DNA of 64,000 nt, taken from the NCBI GenBank assembly GCA_003167255.1, contig PMTR01000140.1:1-64000 (forward strand), written 5' to 3'. Positions 22,765 through 31,365 of this stretch are shown one piece after another (position 1 is the first letter of the stretch; every line of letters begins with the position of its first letter). The notes beneath the pieces were generated by a model. It did no database searches. It saw only the letters and a list, made by a program, of their open reading frames with translations, and was not told where the DNA came from. Made by a program: the position numbers and the translations under genes. The DNA comes from Bryobacterales bacterium (GTDB lineage Bacteria; Acidobacteriota; Terriglobia; Bryobacterales; Bryobacteraceae).

Positions 22765-25251
22765 TTGAGTCCAAGGGAGGGCGCTACGGCCAGGGGTCCG
22801 AAGAATCTGCAAGCCACCGGCGCGTGGCGCGCTATCGAAGCGGAATTCCAGGCGACAGGCCAATCGTCCGCAGTGCAGAACGCCCTGACGCTGGCTAGGG
22901 ATGAGGCGGTCGTCGAGGCGTACCGGGCGGCGATCGAACCGTCCTTCCCACGGTCCGTGGCGATGCTGGCCGGCGGCGCTTACGGGCGGGGCCAAACGTT
23001 TCCCTACTCCGAGTTGGACATCGTGCTCCTTGTCGAAACGGGAAGGCAGCCGGACGCACTCAAGGAACTGCTGCCCGAGTTCGTCCGCCTGCTTTGGAAC
23101 GCGGGTTTGCGGCCGAACTCCGCGGTGCTCACGGTGGCTGAGTGCCTGGAAGCCGTGGAGCGGGGAAGCGTGTCCGGATTCATCCTGTTGGACCGGCGGC
23201 TTCTGGCGGGAGACCGCGTGGTGCATGAGAACCTCGAAAGCAAACTGCCGGCCGCGCTGGCGCTGCACGGCCAGAAGATGAGCCAGCACCTTTGTCAATT
23301 GGCGCACGCGCGTCATGCCCGGTACCAGAATACGCCCCAACACGCGGAGCCGGATGTGAAAGAGGGCCCTGGTGGTTTCGAGGACGTGCGCCTCATGGAT
23401 TGGCTCGCAATCCTCAAAACGGAGCACGAAGCGCCAGGCGGCGAACTGAGCAACGCGGCGGCGTTGGTTTCGTCGGCACGCTGCTTTTTGCATTACCGTG
23501 CCGGATGCGACCACAACATTCTGGATTCTGAAGCGCAGCAGAGCTTGCCGCGGCAGGCCTTCACGCGCGGCAAGTCTTCATCCGACTGGATGCGCGAGTA
23601 TTTCCAATCCGCGCGCTCGATTTTCAACGAGGCGCGCCGGGCGATCGAGGGAGCCGAGAGGAGCCAGAGTTCGCTGCTGGAGAACTTCCGCGAGTACCGC
23701 TCCCGGCTTTCGAACCAGGAGTTCACGGTTTCGCGCGAGCGGCTGCTTTTGCGCAACCCGACGCAACTCGCAAGCGATCCGGCGCTGGCATTCCGGATGC
23801 TCGAGTTCATCGGCCGCCACGGTGTTGCGCCGGCTCCGGAAACGGAGCGGAGGCTGGAAGCGTCGCGTGAGGCTTTAATGGCCTGCTGGGCCCAACCGCA
23901 ACCGCTCTGGGGCGCGCTCAGGACCGTCCTGGGGTGCCCGCAGGCAGCCATGGCGCTACGCACGCTGGAGACCACCGGTCTGATGCGGGGGCTGTTTCCC
24001 GAGTGGGGCGCCATCGAACATCTGGTAGCGGCCGACTCGGAGTACCGCTATACCGTAGGCGAGCATGCGCTGCGGACCGTCGAATGCGTGATCGAATTGG
24101 GCTCGTCCGGCAACCCGGAGCGGCAGCGATTCGCGGGGTTGCTCTCCGAGGTCGATGACGTGACGCTCCTTCTATTCGCGCTGCTCTTTCACGAGATGGG
24201 GCGGGGCGGCGCCGATCCATGGGGGCTCGCGGCGGAGCGGGCGCGCCAAGCCATGGAGCGTATTCAGATGCCGGATGACGCGCGGAGCACCGTGCAATTT
24301 CTGATCCGCCATCAGTCCGATCTTTCCGGCGCGGTGAGCGGACGCGACATGGACGACCCGGCGACGGTACGCCTGCTGGCGGAGCGCGTGGGCACCATCG
24401 AGCGGCTGAAGGTTCTGCTGGTCATGACTTTCGCCAGGATCGCGGCCCTCGGCCCGGAGGACAAGATTCCGTGGCGTTTGGAGCAATTGTGGCGCGCGTA
24501 TAGCGCCGCCCGGCATGAACTGATGCGCGAACTGGAGACCGATCGCATCCGGCAGGTGCCCGAGGACCTTCCCGGCAACGCGGAGTTCATCAAGGGATTT
24601 CCATTGCGATACCTGCGGGCACACTCTTCGGCGGAGATTGCCGGACATCTCCAACTCTTCGAGCTTAGCCGGCCGGCCGGGGTGGCCGTAAGGCTGGACC
24701 CGCTGGAAGGGGCATACCGGCTTACGATTGTGGCGCGGGATAAGCCGTTTCTGTTTGCATCGTTTGCCGGGGCGATTTCCAGTTTCGGCATGGACATTCT
24801 GAAAGCCGAAGCCTTCTCGAATGCAGCCGGGGTGGTCCTGGATATGTTCGTTTTCGCCGATCCGAAGCGCATGCTCCAGCAAAACCCGGGCGAAGCGGAT
24901 CGGCTGAGCGACCTGATCCAGCGCATCGCGCTCGGCAAGACGGACGCGCAGAGGTTAATGCGAGGCCGCGGGCTGCCGGACGCGGGCAAGCGGGCTACCC
25001 CTCCGCAAGTGCAGTTCGATTCCGAAGCGTGCCCGACGGCGACACTCGTGGAGATCGAAACGGAAGATCGGCCTGGACTGCTGTATAGCCTGGCAACCGT
25101 GTTCTCGTCGAACGCGTGCAATATCGACGTGGTGCTGGTCGACACCAAGGGCCACCGCGCCATCGATGTGTTCTATGTGGCGCACGAGGGGCGGAAGCTG
25201 TCGCCGGACGCGCAAGAGAGTCTGAAGGAAAAGATTCTGGCGGCGTGCTGA
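22765..25251 (+). CDS. GlnD-like protein (PII uridylyltransferase family) with altered active sites
   Basis: This 828-residue protein has the GlnD domain order: nucleotidyltransferase (about 60-180), a GlnD-specific helical domain, an HD domain (about 425-530) and two ACT domains (about 650-828). GlnD senses glutamine and modifies PII proteins. The NT motif reads GGAYGRGQTFPYSELDIVLL, with Glu where the first metal Asp (S-D-x-D) is expected. The HD motif reads LLFHEMGRGGADPW, with Glu for Asp and no later His. Both activities may be changed or lost, while the ACT domains look intact. Start is TTG 22765 after GGAGGA. No glnB/glnK is adjacent, though an ammonium transporter and glutamine synthetase lie about 20 kb away. 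Confidence 0.8.
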   Translation: MSPREGATARGPKNLQATGAWRAIEAEFQATGQSSAVQNALTLARDEAVVEAYRAAIEPSFPRSVAMLAGGAYGRGQTFPYSELDIVLLVETGRQPDALKELLPEFVRLLWNAGLRPNSAVLTVAECLEAVERGSVSGFILLDRRLLAGDRVVHENLESKLPAALALHGQKMSQHLCQLAHARHARYQNTPQHAEPDVKEGPGGFEDVRLMDWLAILKTEHEAPGGELSNAAALVSSARCFLHYRAGCDHNILDSEAQQSLPRQAFTRGKSSSDWMREYFQSARSIFNEARRAIEGAERSQSSLLENFREYRSRLSNQEFTVSRERLLLRNPTQLASDPALAFRMLEFIGRHGVAPAPETERRLEASREALMACWAQPQPLWGALRTVLGCPQAAMALRTLETTGLMRGLFPEWGAIEHLVAADSEYRYTVGEHALRTVECVIELGSSGNPERQRFAGLLSEVDDVTLLLFALLFHEMGRGGADPWGLAAERARQAMERIQMPDDARSTVQFLIRHQSDLSGAVSGRDMDDPATVRLLAERVGTIERLKVLLVMTFARIAALGPEDKIPWRLEQLWRAYSAARHELMRELETDRIRQVPEDLPGNAEFIKGFPLRYLRAHSSAEIAGHLQLFELSRPAGVAVRLDPLEGAYRLTIVARDKPFLFASFAGAISSFGMDILKAEAFSNAAGVVLDMFVFADPKRMLQQNPGEADRLSDLIQRIALGKTDAQRLMRGRGLPDAGKRATPPQVQFDSEACPTATLVEIETEDRPGLLYSLATVFSSNACNIDVVLVDTKGHRAIDVFYVAHEGRKLSPDAQESLKEKILAAC

Positions 25252-25271
25252 GAGTACCGGGGACGGCCAGT

Positions 25272-25619
25272 TCAGGCGGCCGCGGCATCCTCACTCTGTG
25301 CGGCCATCAAGCTCTCGGCGGGAATCTCCTGCAGGTAGCCGTGTGCCGTGGCGTACTCCACCCACCCGCGCAGTAACTGCCGTACCCGCCGGGGGGTTAT
25401 ACCGTATCGGTCCGCAAGTTGCTCACACGTCCATCCTTGCACAAAATACAGGGTCACCACCCGCCATTGAATTTTCACGCTGTACTGCCGCGGGAAGCTT
25501 GGAACTTGCGCGGGGAAACTGACCTCGCGGTTCCGGATGGCCTGTCGCAGCCGCGCGAGCCTTTCCTGCGCCATGGAGCCGCCGGCGCAAACCAATGCGG
25601 CGTGAACTTCAATTCTCAT
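25272..25619 (-). CDS. Small helix-turn-helix protein
   Basis: The 115-residue protein contains a helix-turn-helix, GWTCEQLADRYGITPRRVRQ, resembling the recognition helices of sigma factors or recombinases. I do not recognise a named family. The ATG at 25619 would be almost at the transcription start if the -10 at 25627-25632 is used, giving a leaderless mRNA. The ATG at 25574 (MAQERLARLRQAI) is the alternative. It is divergent from the VWA-kinase-regulator genes across a shared, symmetrically arranged promoter region, so it may be part of that circuit. Confidence 0.65.
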   Translation of the reverse strand: MRIEVHAALVCAGGSMAQERLARLRQAIRNREVSFPAQVPSFPRQYSVKIQWRVVTLYFVQGWTCEQLADRYGITPRRVRQLLRGWVEYATAHGYLQEIPAESLMAAQSEDAAAA

Positions 25620-25626
25620 ATGGCAG

Positions 25627-25659
25627 AGTCTAGCGGGAAAGTCGTGAAAAAGTCATGAA
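25627..25659 (-). promoter_or_regulatory. Predicted PhoB/OmpR-type operator-promoter, site 1
   Basis: On the minus strand, TTCATG (25659-25654) and TTCACG (25648-25643) are 11 bp apart, each followed by ACTTT. Ten bases later comes TAGACT (25632-25627), a -10-like hexamer. It faces the HTH gene. This repeat-plus-spacing pattern recurs at four other sites in the window. Confidence 0.7.
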
Positions 25660-25686
25660 CGCCGGAACAACGTGCGCTCGATTTCT

Positions 25687-25719
25687 TTCATGCCTTTTTC
25701 ACGGCGGATCGGGTAATGT
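25687..25719 (+). promoter_or_regulatory. Predicted PhoB/OmpR-type operator-promoter, site 2
   Basis: TTCATG (25687-25692), CCTTT, TTCACG (25698-25703), then 10 bases to TAATGT (25714-25719). It points at the VWA-kinase-regulator genes. Back to back with site 1, with 27 bases between them, it forms a divergent control region. The predicted start near 25726 supports the ATG at 25756 for the downstream gene. Confidence 0.7.
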
Positions 25720-25755
25720 AAGGATGACTTGGTTCGCTTTCGAAGAGACACTAAG

Positions 25756-26709
25756 ATGTCACACTGGATTCACAAGACAGTGCGCCTGGAACGGCCGGCG
25801 GCGGTGCTGTCCGCTGTTGCGGCCTTTTCGGCCTGCCTGCTGCCAGCCAGCGCACAGGCTTTGCAGGTTCTTGCCCAACCGCAATTCCGCGCGGACACGA
25901 ATCTCATCCTGGTTCCCGTTACAGTGACGGATGGCCGGGGATCCAACATTAAAGGACTGGATGCGGAGAGTTTCACCGTGCTGGATGACCGCCGGCCGCA
26001 ACCCATCGTGGCACTCTACTCGGAGGACGCGCCGTCTTCCATTGGAATCGTCCTGGATGTCAGTGGAAGCACCAGGGCCATATTGGACCAGGAGAAGGCC
26101 GCGGTGCGCGCCTTCCTGCAGTTCTCCAATCCGGAGGACGACTTCTTCCTGGCCACCGTTTCCTCGAATCCCCAAGTGCTTGCCGATCGTGTGAACGATC
26201 CGGGCGAGATCGAGGACCTCCTGCAATGGGAAAGAGCGGGAGGGGGAACAGCCCTCTGCGACACCGTCTACTTCGCCTTGCATCAGGCGCGGTTACGCCC
26301 CCACTCTCGCCGCGCGTTGCTGGTCATCTCGGACGGCATGGACAATTACAGCCGTTATACGAGGCAGGAGCTGATGCGCGAGGTGGTGGAGAGCGACACC
26401 CAGATCTATACCATCGCTCTCAATAATCCCCCCGTCGGGACGAAAGGAGCGGCAATGACCGAGATCCAGCGCGGGCTGGCGTTTATGGACGACCTCGCCG
26501 AAAAGAGCGGCGGTGTGAGCGTCCGCCTGAGAAGCCATGAAGATCCTTCCGCCGCAGCCTCCAGAATATCCGCCGCTATTCGAAATCAGTATGTCATCGG
26601 GTACCAAAGCCCAGACGGCGGTCGGCGAGAACAGTGGCACAGAATTCAAATCAAGGTCAATCTGCAGAAAGCCAATGTATACGCGCGCAGTGGATACCAG
26701 TTGCCATAG
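25756..26709 (+). CDS. VWFA-related Acidobacterial-type exported protein
   Basis: This 317-residue exported VWA protein has a signal sequence ending near LLPASAQA. An N-terminal β-domain contains LILVPVTVTDGRG and FTVLDDRRPQPIVALYS. The VWA domain has the metal site GIVLDVSGSTRAIL (DxSxS) and VISDGMDNYSRYT, and the C-terminus has IRNQYVIGYQSPDGG. It belongs to the same family as the protein at 9798-10781. It lies first in a probable operon with the sensor kinase and response regulator, so it may be a periplasmic partner of the kinase; that is inference. A TTG at 25729 is an alternative start. Confidence 0.85.
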   Translation: MSHWIHKTVRLERPAAVLSAVAAFSACLLPASAQALQVLAQPQFRADTNLILVPVTVTDGRGSNIKGLDAESFTVLDDRRPQPIVALYSEDAPSSIGIVLDVSGSTRAILDQEKAAVRAFLQFSNPEDDFFLATVSSNPQVLADRVNDPGEIEDLLQWERAGGGTALCDTVYFALHQARLRPHSRRALLVISDGMDNYSRYTRQELMREVVESDTQIYTIALNNPPVGTKGAAMTEIQRGLAFMDDLAEKSGGVSVRLRSHEDPSAAASRISAAIRNQYVIGYQSPDGGRREQWHRIQIKVNLQKANVYARSGYQLP

Positions 26710-26786
26710 GGCGGCCTCCACCCGGGCCCCCGCGCATTACGTGGGGCCGCATTTGCTCTTCGGCCACAGCGTCTACAATAAAGCTA

Positions 26787-28280
26787 GTGTTGTCCCGGCG
26801 TTGGACTTCGCAGAGCCGCTTCCGGCGCTCCGCTTGGCTTTTGTTCCGCGGCGCCCTGTTGACCGGCGCAGTCACGGCGATCGGCTACCGGTTTGGTTTC
26901 AACTCGGCATCGGCGGCGTTGCTGTACCTGGTTGCGGTGGTACTCCAGTCGCTGGACTGCGGCTTTCTGGAAGCGGCTATCATCTCGCTGCTGGCTACCT
27001 CCGCCCTGGATTACTTCTTCATCGAACCGCGCTTCACCTTCAACGTGACGGATCCCCTGGATGCCGTCACTTTGGCGGGCCTGCTGGTGGTCTCGCTGGT
27101 CATCACGAGGATCCAGGTCAGGAGCCGCGCTCAAGCCGGTGAGTCGCGCCTGCAGCGCAATAGTATGGAATCGCTTTATAGGGTCGGTCAGGAACTGCTC
27201 GCGCTGGCGCCGGCGGCCGTCGCCGGGCCCGCGCTGCTGGACCCGTTCGTCTCGGTATTTGAGCTTTCCGCGGTCTGCCTGTTTGACGCCACCACTCTGG
27301 AATGCCATATCTCGGGCCGCTCGCAAGGGGACCTGGAGGCCAAAACACGCAACGCGTTCGTCTTGGGCCAGGACGCGGTCTATCCGGAAGTCAAGATTGT
27401 AGTCCGCTGCCTTCGGGCAAGCAACGCGGTTTCCGGCGCCATCGGCTTCGAGGGTCTTCGCGACCCGGAGCTTACGGCGCCCGCCCTGGCGGCGCTGGCA
27501 GCCGCGGCACTTCAAAGGGCTCGGGCTTTCCGGACGGCTACAGCGGCCGCCGCGCACGCCCAGGCTGAAATGCTTCGCTCGGCCATACTCGACGGGCTGG
27601 CCCATGAATTCAAGACTCCGCTCGCCACGATTCTCACGGCGGCGGGCGGCCTGCGCGCTGCCGGCTCGATGCAGCCGCAACAGGCCGAACTGGCTGAGAT
27701 GATCGAAGTCGAAGCGTCCCGCCTCGGCGATCTGACCTCCCGCTTACTTCGCCTCGCACGCCTGGACCGCGAGGAGGTAAAGCCGCGCCTGGAGAAGACC
27801 GACGCGGTTGAACTTGCCGAGATGTCGGCCAAACGGTATTCGAAGATCTGGCCGAACCGGCGAATCCGCTTCCGCACGCGGGGAGGCAACTCCGAAGTCC
27901 GCGTCGATCCGGAACTGATCGGCCTGGCCCTCAGCCAGTTGCTGGAGAACGCCTGCCGGTATTCGGAGGCGGACTCGCTGGTGCTGATCGAGTTCGCGGA
28001 GGAGGATCACATGGCGGCCGTTACCGTCTGGAACGATGGCCCCCCCATTCCCGCGAATGAGCGCGATCGCATTTTCGACCGGTTTTACCGTGGCGCCGCC
28101 GCGCGGACGGCTGCGCCCGGCTCGGGCCTCGGCCTTTTCGTCGCACGCAAGATTGTGCTGGCCCACGGGGGGAATCTGAGCCTGGTTGACCCTGGCGCAA
28201 ACGGGACGAGTGGAGTCGGCTTCCGGTTGACGGTCCCGATTTCGATCAATGAGGACCCCCATGGCTTCCGGGAAGGCTAA
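26787..28280 (+). CDS. Sensor histidine kinase with DUF4118 (KdpD-like) membrane domain
   Basis: This membrane sensor kinase of about 497 residues autophosphorylates and feeds the response regulator that overlaps its 3' end. N-terminal helices (ALLYLVAVVLQSLDCGF, AVTLAGLLVVSLVITRI) form a DUF4118 domain as in KdpD. A GAF-like region follows (about 125-250), then the phosphoacceptor box LAHEFKTPLATIL, and an ATPase domain with LLENACRYSE, FDRFYRG and GSGLGLFVARKI. The KdpD N-terminal sensor and Usp domains are absent, and no kdpFABC is nearby, so the signal is probably not potassium. The start is uncertain: I use GTG 26787, with TTG 26790 close by. Confidence 0.85.
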   Translation: MLSRRWTSQSRFRRSAWLLFRGALLTGAVTAIGYRFGFNSASAALLYLVAVVLQSLDCGFLEAAIISLLATSALDYFFIEPRFTFNVTDPLDAVTLAGLLVVSLVITRIQVRSRAQAGESRLQRNSMESLYRVGQELLALAPAAVAGPALLDPFVSVFELSAVCLFDATTLECHISGRSQGDLEAKTRNAFVLGQDAVYPEVKIVVRCLRASNAVSGAIGFEGLRDPELTAPALAALAAAALQRARAFRTATAAAAHAQAEMLRSAILDGLAHEFKTPLATILTAAGGLRAAGSMQPQQAELAEMIEVEASRLGDLTSRLLRLARLDREEVKPRLEKTDAVELAEMSAKRYSKIWPNRRIRFRTRGGNSEVRVDPELIGLALSQLLENACRYSEADSLVLIEFAEEDHMAAVTVWNDGPPIPANERDRIFDRFYRGAAARTAAPGSGLGLFVARKIVLAHGGNLSLVDPGANGTSGVGFRLTVPISINEDPHGFREG

Positions 28281-28992
28281 GGTCCTGATCGTCGACGACG
28301 AGCCCGCGTTGCGAAAGGCGCTGCACACGTCGCTCTCGGCCAGCGGATTCGACGTCTCGGAAGCCCGCAATGGCGGCGAAGCGCTCGCCACCCTGCCTCG
28401 CGCACCCGTGGATATCGTCCTGTTGGATATAAACATGCCCGGCATGAGCGGCATCGAAGTGTGTCGCAAGATCCGCGAGCTTTCCATCCACATGGGCATC
28501 ATGATGGTCACAGTCCGCGATTCCGAAGACGACAAGGTGCGGGCGCTCGAAGCCGGCGCCGACGACTTCATCACCAAACCGTACCGGCTTCGCGAGATGA
28601 TTGCGCGACTGCACGCCATGCTGCGCCGCATGAGCGCGCAGCAAGACAACCCCGACGCCGTTCTCACCGCCGGAGCCCTGGAGTTGGATCCGAAGCGCCG
28701 GCTGGTGACCAAGAATGGCGTCGAGATTCACCTCTCCCCCAAGGAGTTCGAGCTGTTGGCCTATCTGTTCCAGCACCAGGGCGCGCCCGTAATGCACGCC
28801 AGATTGCTGCAAGCCGTGTGGGGACCCGAGTTCGGCGGCGAGCTCGAATACCTCCGCTCTTACGTCAGGATGCTCCGGAAGAAGATCGAAACCGACCCCG
28901 CGCGGCCGGAGTACCTGCTCACAGAACCGTGGGTGGGCTACCGCTTCCGCAACCCCTCCGATCCCGAGTCCTCGGCTGCCGGCGACGAGTAA
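28261..28992 (+). CDS. OmpR/PhoB-family response regulator (KdpE-like)
   Basis: The 243-residue regulator has a receiver domain (acidic pocket VLIVDDEP, phosphoacceptor Asp in IVLLDINMPGMSG, Lys in FITKPYRL) and a C-terminal winged helix (LSPKEFELLAYLFQHQG, SYVRMLRKKIE). The ATG at 28261 has GAGGA 5 nt upstream and lies inside the kinase gene, overlapping it by 20 bases, so the two are co-translated. Proteins of this class bind head-to-tail repeats about 11 bp apart, exactly the pattern found at five sites here, including the one ahead of its own operon. I infer autoregulation. Confidence 0.9.
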   Translation: MASGKAKVLIVDDEPALRKALHTSLSASGFDVSEARNGGEALATLPRAPVDIVLLDINMPGMSGIEVCRKIRELSIHMGIMMVTVRDSEDDKVRALEAGADDFITKPYRLREMIARLHAMLRRMSAQQDNPDAVLTAGALELDPKRRLVTKNGVEIHLSPKEFELLAYLFQHQGAPVMHARLLQAVWGPEFGGELEYLRSYVRMLRKKIETDPARPEYLLTEPWVGYRFRNPSDPESSAAGDE

Positions 28993-29076
28993 CGTGCCGG
29001 CGTGGTTGTAAGCGCCAACATCTGCTGGAGTAGCTGACGAGCCTGCAACGGATGGTCATGGACCAATAATGAAATC

Positions 29077-29120
29077 CTTATGCTTTACTTACGGCTTCCT
29101 TAGTCCTCTCACTTTACACT
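29077..29120 (+). promoter_or_regulatory. Predicted PhoB/OmpR-type operator-promoter, site 4 (distal)
   Basis: CTTATG (29077), CTTACG (29088) and CTTAGT (29099-29104) are spaced by 11 bp. After 10 bases comes TACACT (29115-29120). It lies in the 334-base gap between the regulator and the porin, which otherwise shows no convincing gene. It would be an upstream second promoter for the porin/efflux operon. Confidence 0.6.
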
Positions 29121-29216
29121 GACAGTTGCATGGTGAGCACCGGGACGTTTTGTGGCCGATCGTTCGACCACGGCATACCCAGAGTTATGGTCTGCATAGA
29201 AAGTATCGATCAACCG

Positions 29217-29249
29217 TTCATGGCTTTTTCATGGGTAGCACCTCACAAT
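29217..29249 (+). promoter_or_regulatory. Predicted PhoB/OmpR-type operator-promoter, site 3 (proximal)
   Basis: TTCATG (29217-29222), GCTTT, TTCATG (29228-29233), then 10 bases to CACAAT (29244-29249). The start of transcription would be near 29256, giving a leader of about 70 nt before the porin ATG at 29327. Confidence 0.68.
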
Positions 29250-29326
29250 CGAACGAAGCTCGCGCATCGGTCGCGGCGGTCGGACTCGACCCGGTTCTTA
29301 TTCGCTTCTGAGAAAGGAAGACAGGA

Positions 29327-31264
29327 ATGATAAACATCTACCGACACACCGGGTGCCTCTTGATTCTAAGCGTAGCGCTGGCACTTGTACCGTCATCGGC
29401 CCGCGCTGGCGAGGCGGCTGGTCCGGGGTTCGGCGCCCTTCGCGGAGTCACGCTTGACGCTGGCGGACAGCCCTTGGCGATGGTACGGGTCGCAATACAC
29501 AGCACGGATGGCAGCACCGACCACCAGGTGTTCAGCGATGCCGATGGAGTGTTCGCCGCCGATCATCTGACACCTGGGTCCTATCTGATCACCGCGACCA
29601 AGGAGGGGCTGATCAGTCCGCCCGCCACGGCGGTGGAGGTCGCGCAAAACCAAACGGCTCGTCCCAGCCTGGTGCTTGCCACAGTTGAGCCCGCACCCGC
29701 AGCAACACTTGCGCCCGCCGCGCTTGAAAAGGAACTTGAGGCCATGAAAGAGCGCATTGCGGTGCTGGAGGCGGCGCTGAAGGCTCGCACAGCCGCGGAA
29801 CCGCCATCCGCAACGGCGGCGCCCTCCGCAAAAGCAGCCGAAACGGCGCCGGCGGCCCCACCCGCCCCGCCACAACCCGCACCCGCTCCTCAGGCCGCGC
29901 CGGCCATACCGGAAGCGCTGCAGGCCCCGGACTCCACTCCCGGCGTGGACAATTTCACGCCGTTTGCGTACGGGGACTTTACCTGGCTCAATGGGACTCC
30001 CCGCAATAAGGACACCGTGCTGGATACGAAGTTCTTCACCCCGGAGATCCGGTTCGATACCCACTTTATGGAGGATTTCAACCAACCCAAAGACCACTCC
30101 ATGGGCGGCTCCACCGAATCGTTCCGCTCCGGCGAATTCCAGTTGGAGCAGGTCAGCGTGGGCGGCGACTTCCACTGGCAAAACGTGCGCGGCAGAATCC
30201 TGACCATGTTTGGGATGTTTGCCACCACGACGCCGCGGAACGATGCCAGCGCGGGTGTGGGCCAATGGGACCTCCGCGACGCCTATCGCTACATATCGGA
30301 AGCCTGGGGCGGCTATCACTTCAATGTGAACCACGGGCTGAACGTGGACGCTGGAATCTTCGTGTCGTACATCGGCCTGTTCAGCTACTACAATTATGAT
30401 AACTGGACTTATCAACCGTCGTTCGTGTCTTCTAATACGCCATGGTTCTTCAACGGCTTGCGGATCCAGTGGTTTCCCACGAATAAGTTGAAGATCGAAC
30501 CCTGGATCATCAACGGCTGGCAGTCTTACGCCAAATTCAATGGACACCGCGGTTTGGGAGGGCAGATTCTATACCGTCCGCATGAGTGGCTGTCACTGGT
30601 CTTCAATAACTACGGCAACGGCACCGATACCTTGGGTAACCCGGGCCGCTCGCGCATCCATACAGACGACAGCGTCGAGGTCAGGTACTTCAATAAGCCG
30701 GACAATGGCAGCGGCATCTCCAAAATGGCGTTTTCCTTTACGGCCGATGCAGGATGCGAATATGGCGGCGGGGTGACCTGCCATGGCGGTAAGGCCGGAC
30801 CTAAGCAGGCTTTCCTCGGTTGGATGGTCTACAACCGGATTTGGTGGAACAAGGACAAATATGCGATCACGCTCGGCGGCGGCATGATGACCAATCCGGG
30901 CCGGTATCTGACCCTGCTCCCGCCAATCAATGGAGCGGATGCGGTCTCCGGTTCTCCGTACTTCACGGCGAACCCGGGCGACAAGGCCCACATGTGGGAC
31001 ACCACCGCGACTTTCCATTGGATGCCCAAGCAGTATATTACTTGGTGGTTCGAGGGCGGCTATCGCCATTCGGATGTGCCGTATTGGTCGGGGCGAGGTG
31101 GGATAACGCCTCCCGGCGGAAACAACGGCTTCCCCAGTCAATTCGTCTGCAATGATGGCTCGCCGTCCCTGACCTCCACCGGTTGCGGCTCGGTCGGTCT
31201 CTGGACTCCGGATCTGCGCCACGGCCAGGCGGTGATCGCCGCGGGCGTCATGGTGAAATTCTAA
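29327..31264 (+). CDS. Outer-membrane porin of the bbp2/OmpL-like type with carboxypeptidase-regulatory-like domain
   Basis: The 645-residue outer-membrane protein has a signal peptide ending near SSARA. A carboxypeptidase-regulatory-like β-sandwich follows (about 35-115: GQPLAMVRVAIHSTDG, LTPGSYLITATKEG). A coiled coil (about 140-165) and a Pro/Ala-rich linker lead to a β-barrel (about 215-645) ending in MVKF, a classic C-terminal Phe signal for BAM insertion. Barrel strands such as FTPEIRFDTHFMEDFNQP fit the OmpL-like porin-2 family. AAAGGAAG-type sequence precedes the ATG. Two predicted operator-promoters lie upstream, and the RND efflux genes follow, so it may form an outer-membrane pore co-expressed with efflux. 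Confidence 0.78.
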   Translation: MINIYRHTGCLLILSVALALVPSSARAGEAAGPGFGALRGVTLDAGGQPLAMVRVAIHSTDGSTDHQVFSDADGVFAADHLTPGSYLITATKEGLISPPATAVEVAQNQTARPSLVLATVEPAPAATLAPAALEKELEAMKERIAVLEAALKARTAAEPPSATAAPSAKAAETAPAAPPAPPQPAPAPQAAPAIPEALQAPDSTPGVDNFTPFAYGDFTWLNGTPRNKDTVLDTKFFTPEIRFDTHFMEDFNQPKDHSMGGSTESFRSGEFQLEQVSVGGDFHWQNVRGRILTMFGMFATTTPRNDASAGVGQWDLRDAYRYISEAWGGYHFNVNHGLNVDAGIFVSYIGLFSYYNYDNWTYQPSFVSSNTPWFFNGLRIQWFPTNKLKIEPWIINGWQSYAKFNGHRGLGGQILYRPHEWLSLVFNNYGNGTDTLGNPGRSRIHTDDSVEVRYFNKPDNGSGISKMAFSFTADAGCEYGGGVTCHGGKAGPKQAFLGWMVYNRIWWNKDKYAITLGGGMMTNPGRYLTLLPPINGADAVSGSPYFTANPGDKAHMWDTTATFHWMPKQYITWWFEGGYRHSDVPYWSGRGGITPPGGNNGFPSQFVCNDGSPSLTSTGCGSVGLWTPDLRHGQAVIAAGVMVKF

Positions 31265-31273
31265 GACTTATTT

Positions 31274-31330
31274 ACCGCAGAGGCGCGGAGACGCGGAGGA
31301 AGGTATTGAAATTCTCTGCGTCTCTGCGGT
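31274..31330. repeat. Inverted repeat of the ACCGCAGAG type
   Basis: 18-base arms (31274-31291, 31313-31330) pair with two G-T pairs around a 21-nt loop; the right arm reads TCTCTGCGTCTCTGCGGT. Strings like this recur between genes in many bacterial phyla. It sits between the porin and the RND adaptor gene and may attenuate transcription between them. Confidence 0.8.
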
Positions 31331-31365
31331 GAACTTCCTGTTGACTTACCCGGACCAAGGTACTT

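Noticed and set aside
26787-28992. KdpDE potassium system
   Set aside because: The kinase lacks the KdpD cytoplasmic sensor and Usp domains and no kdpFABC genes are present.
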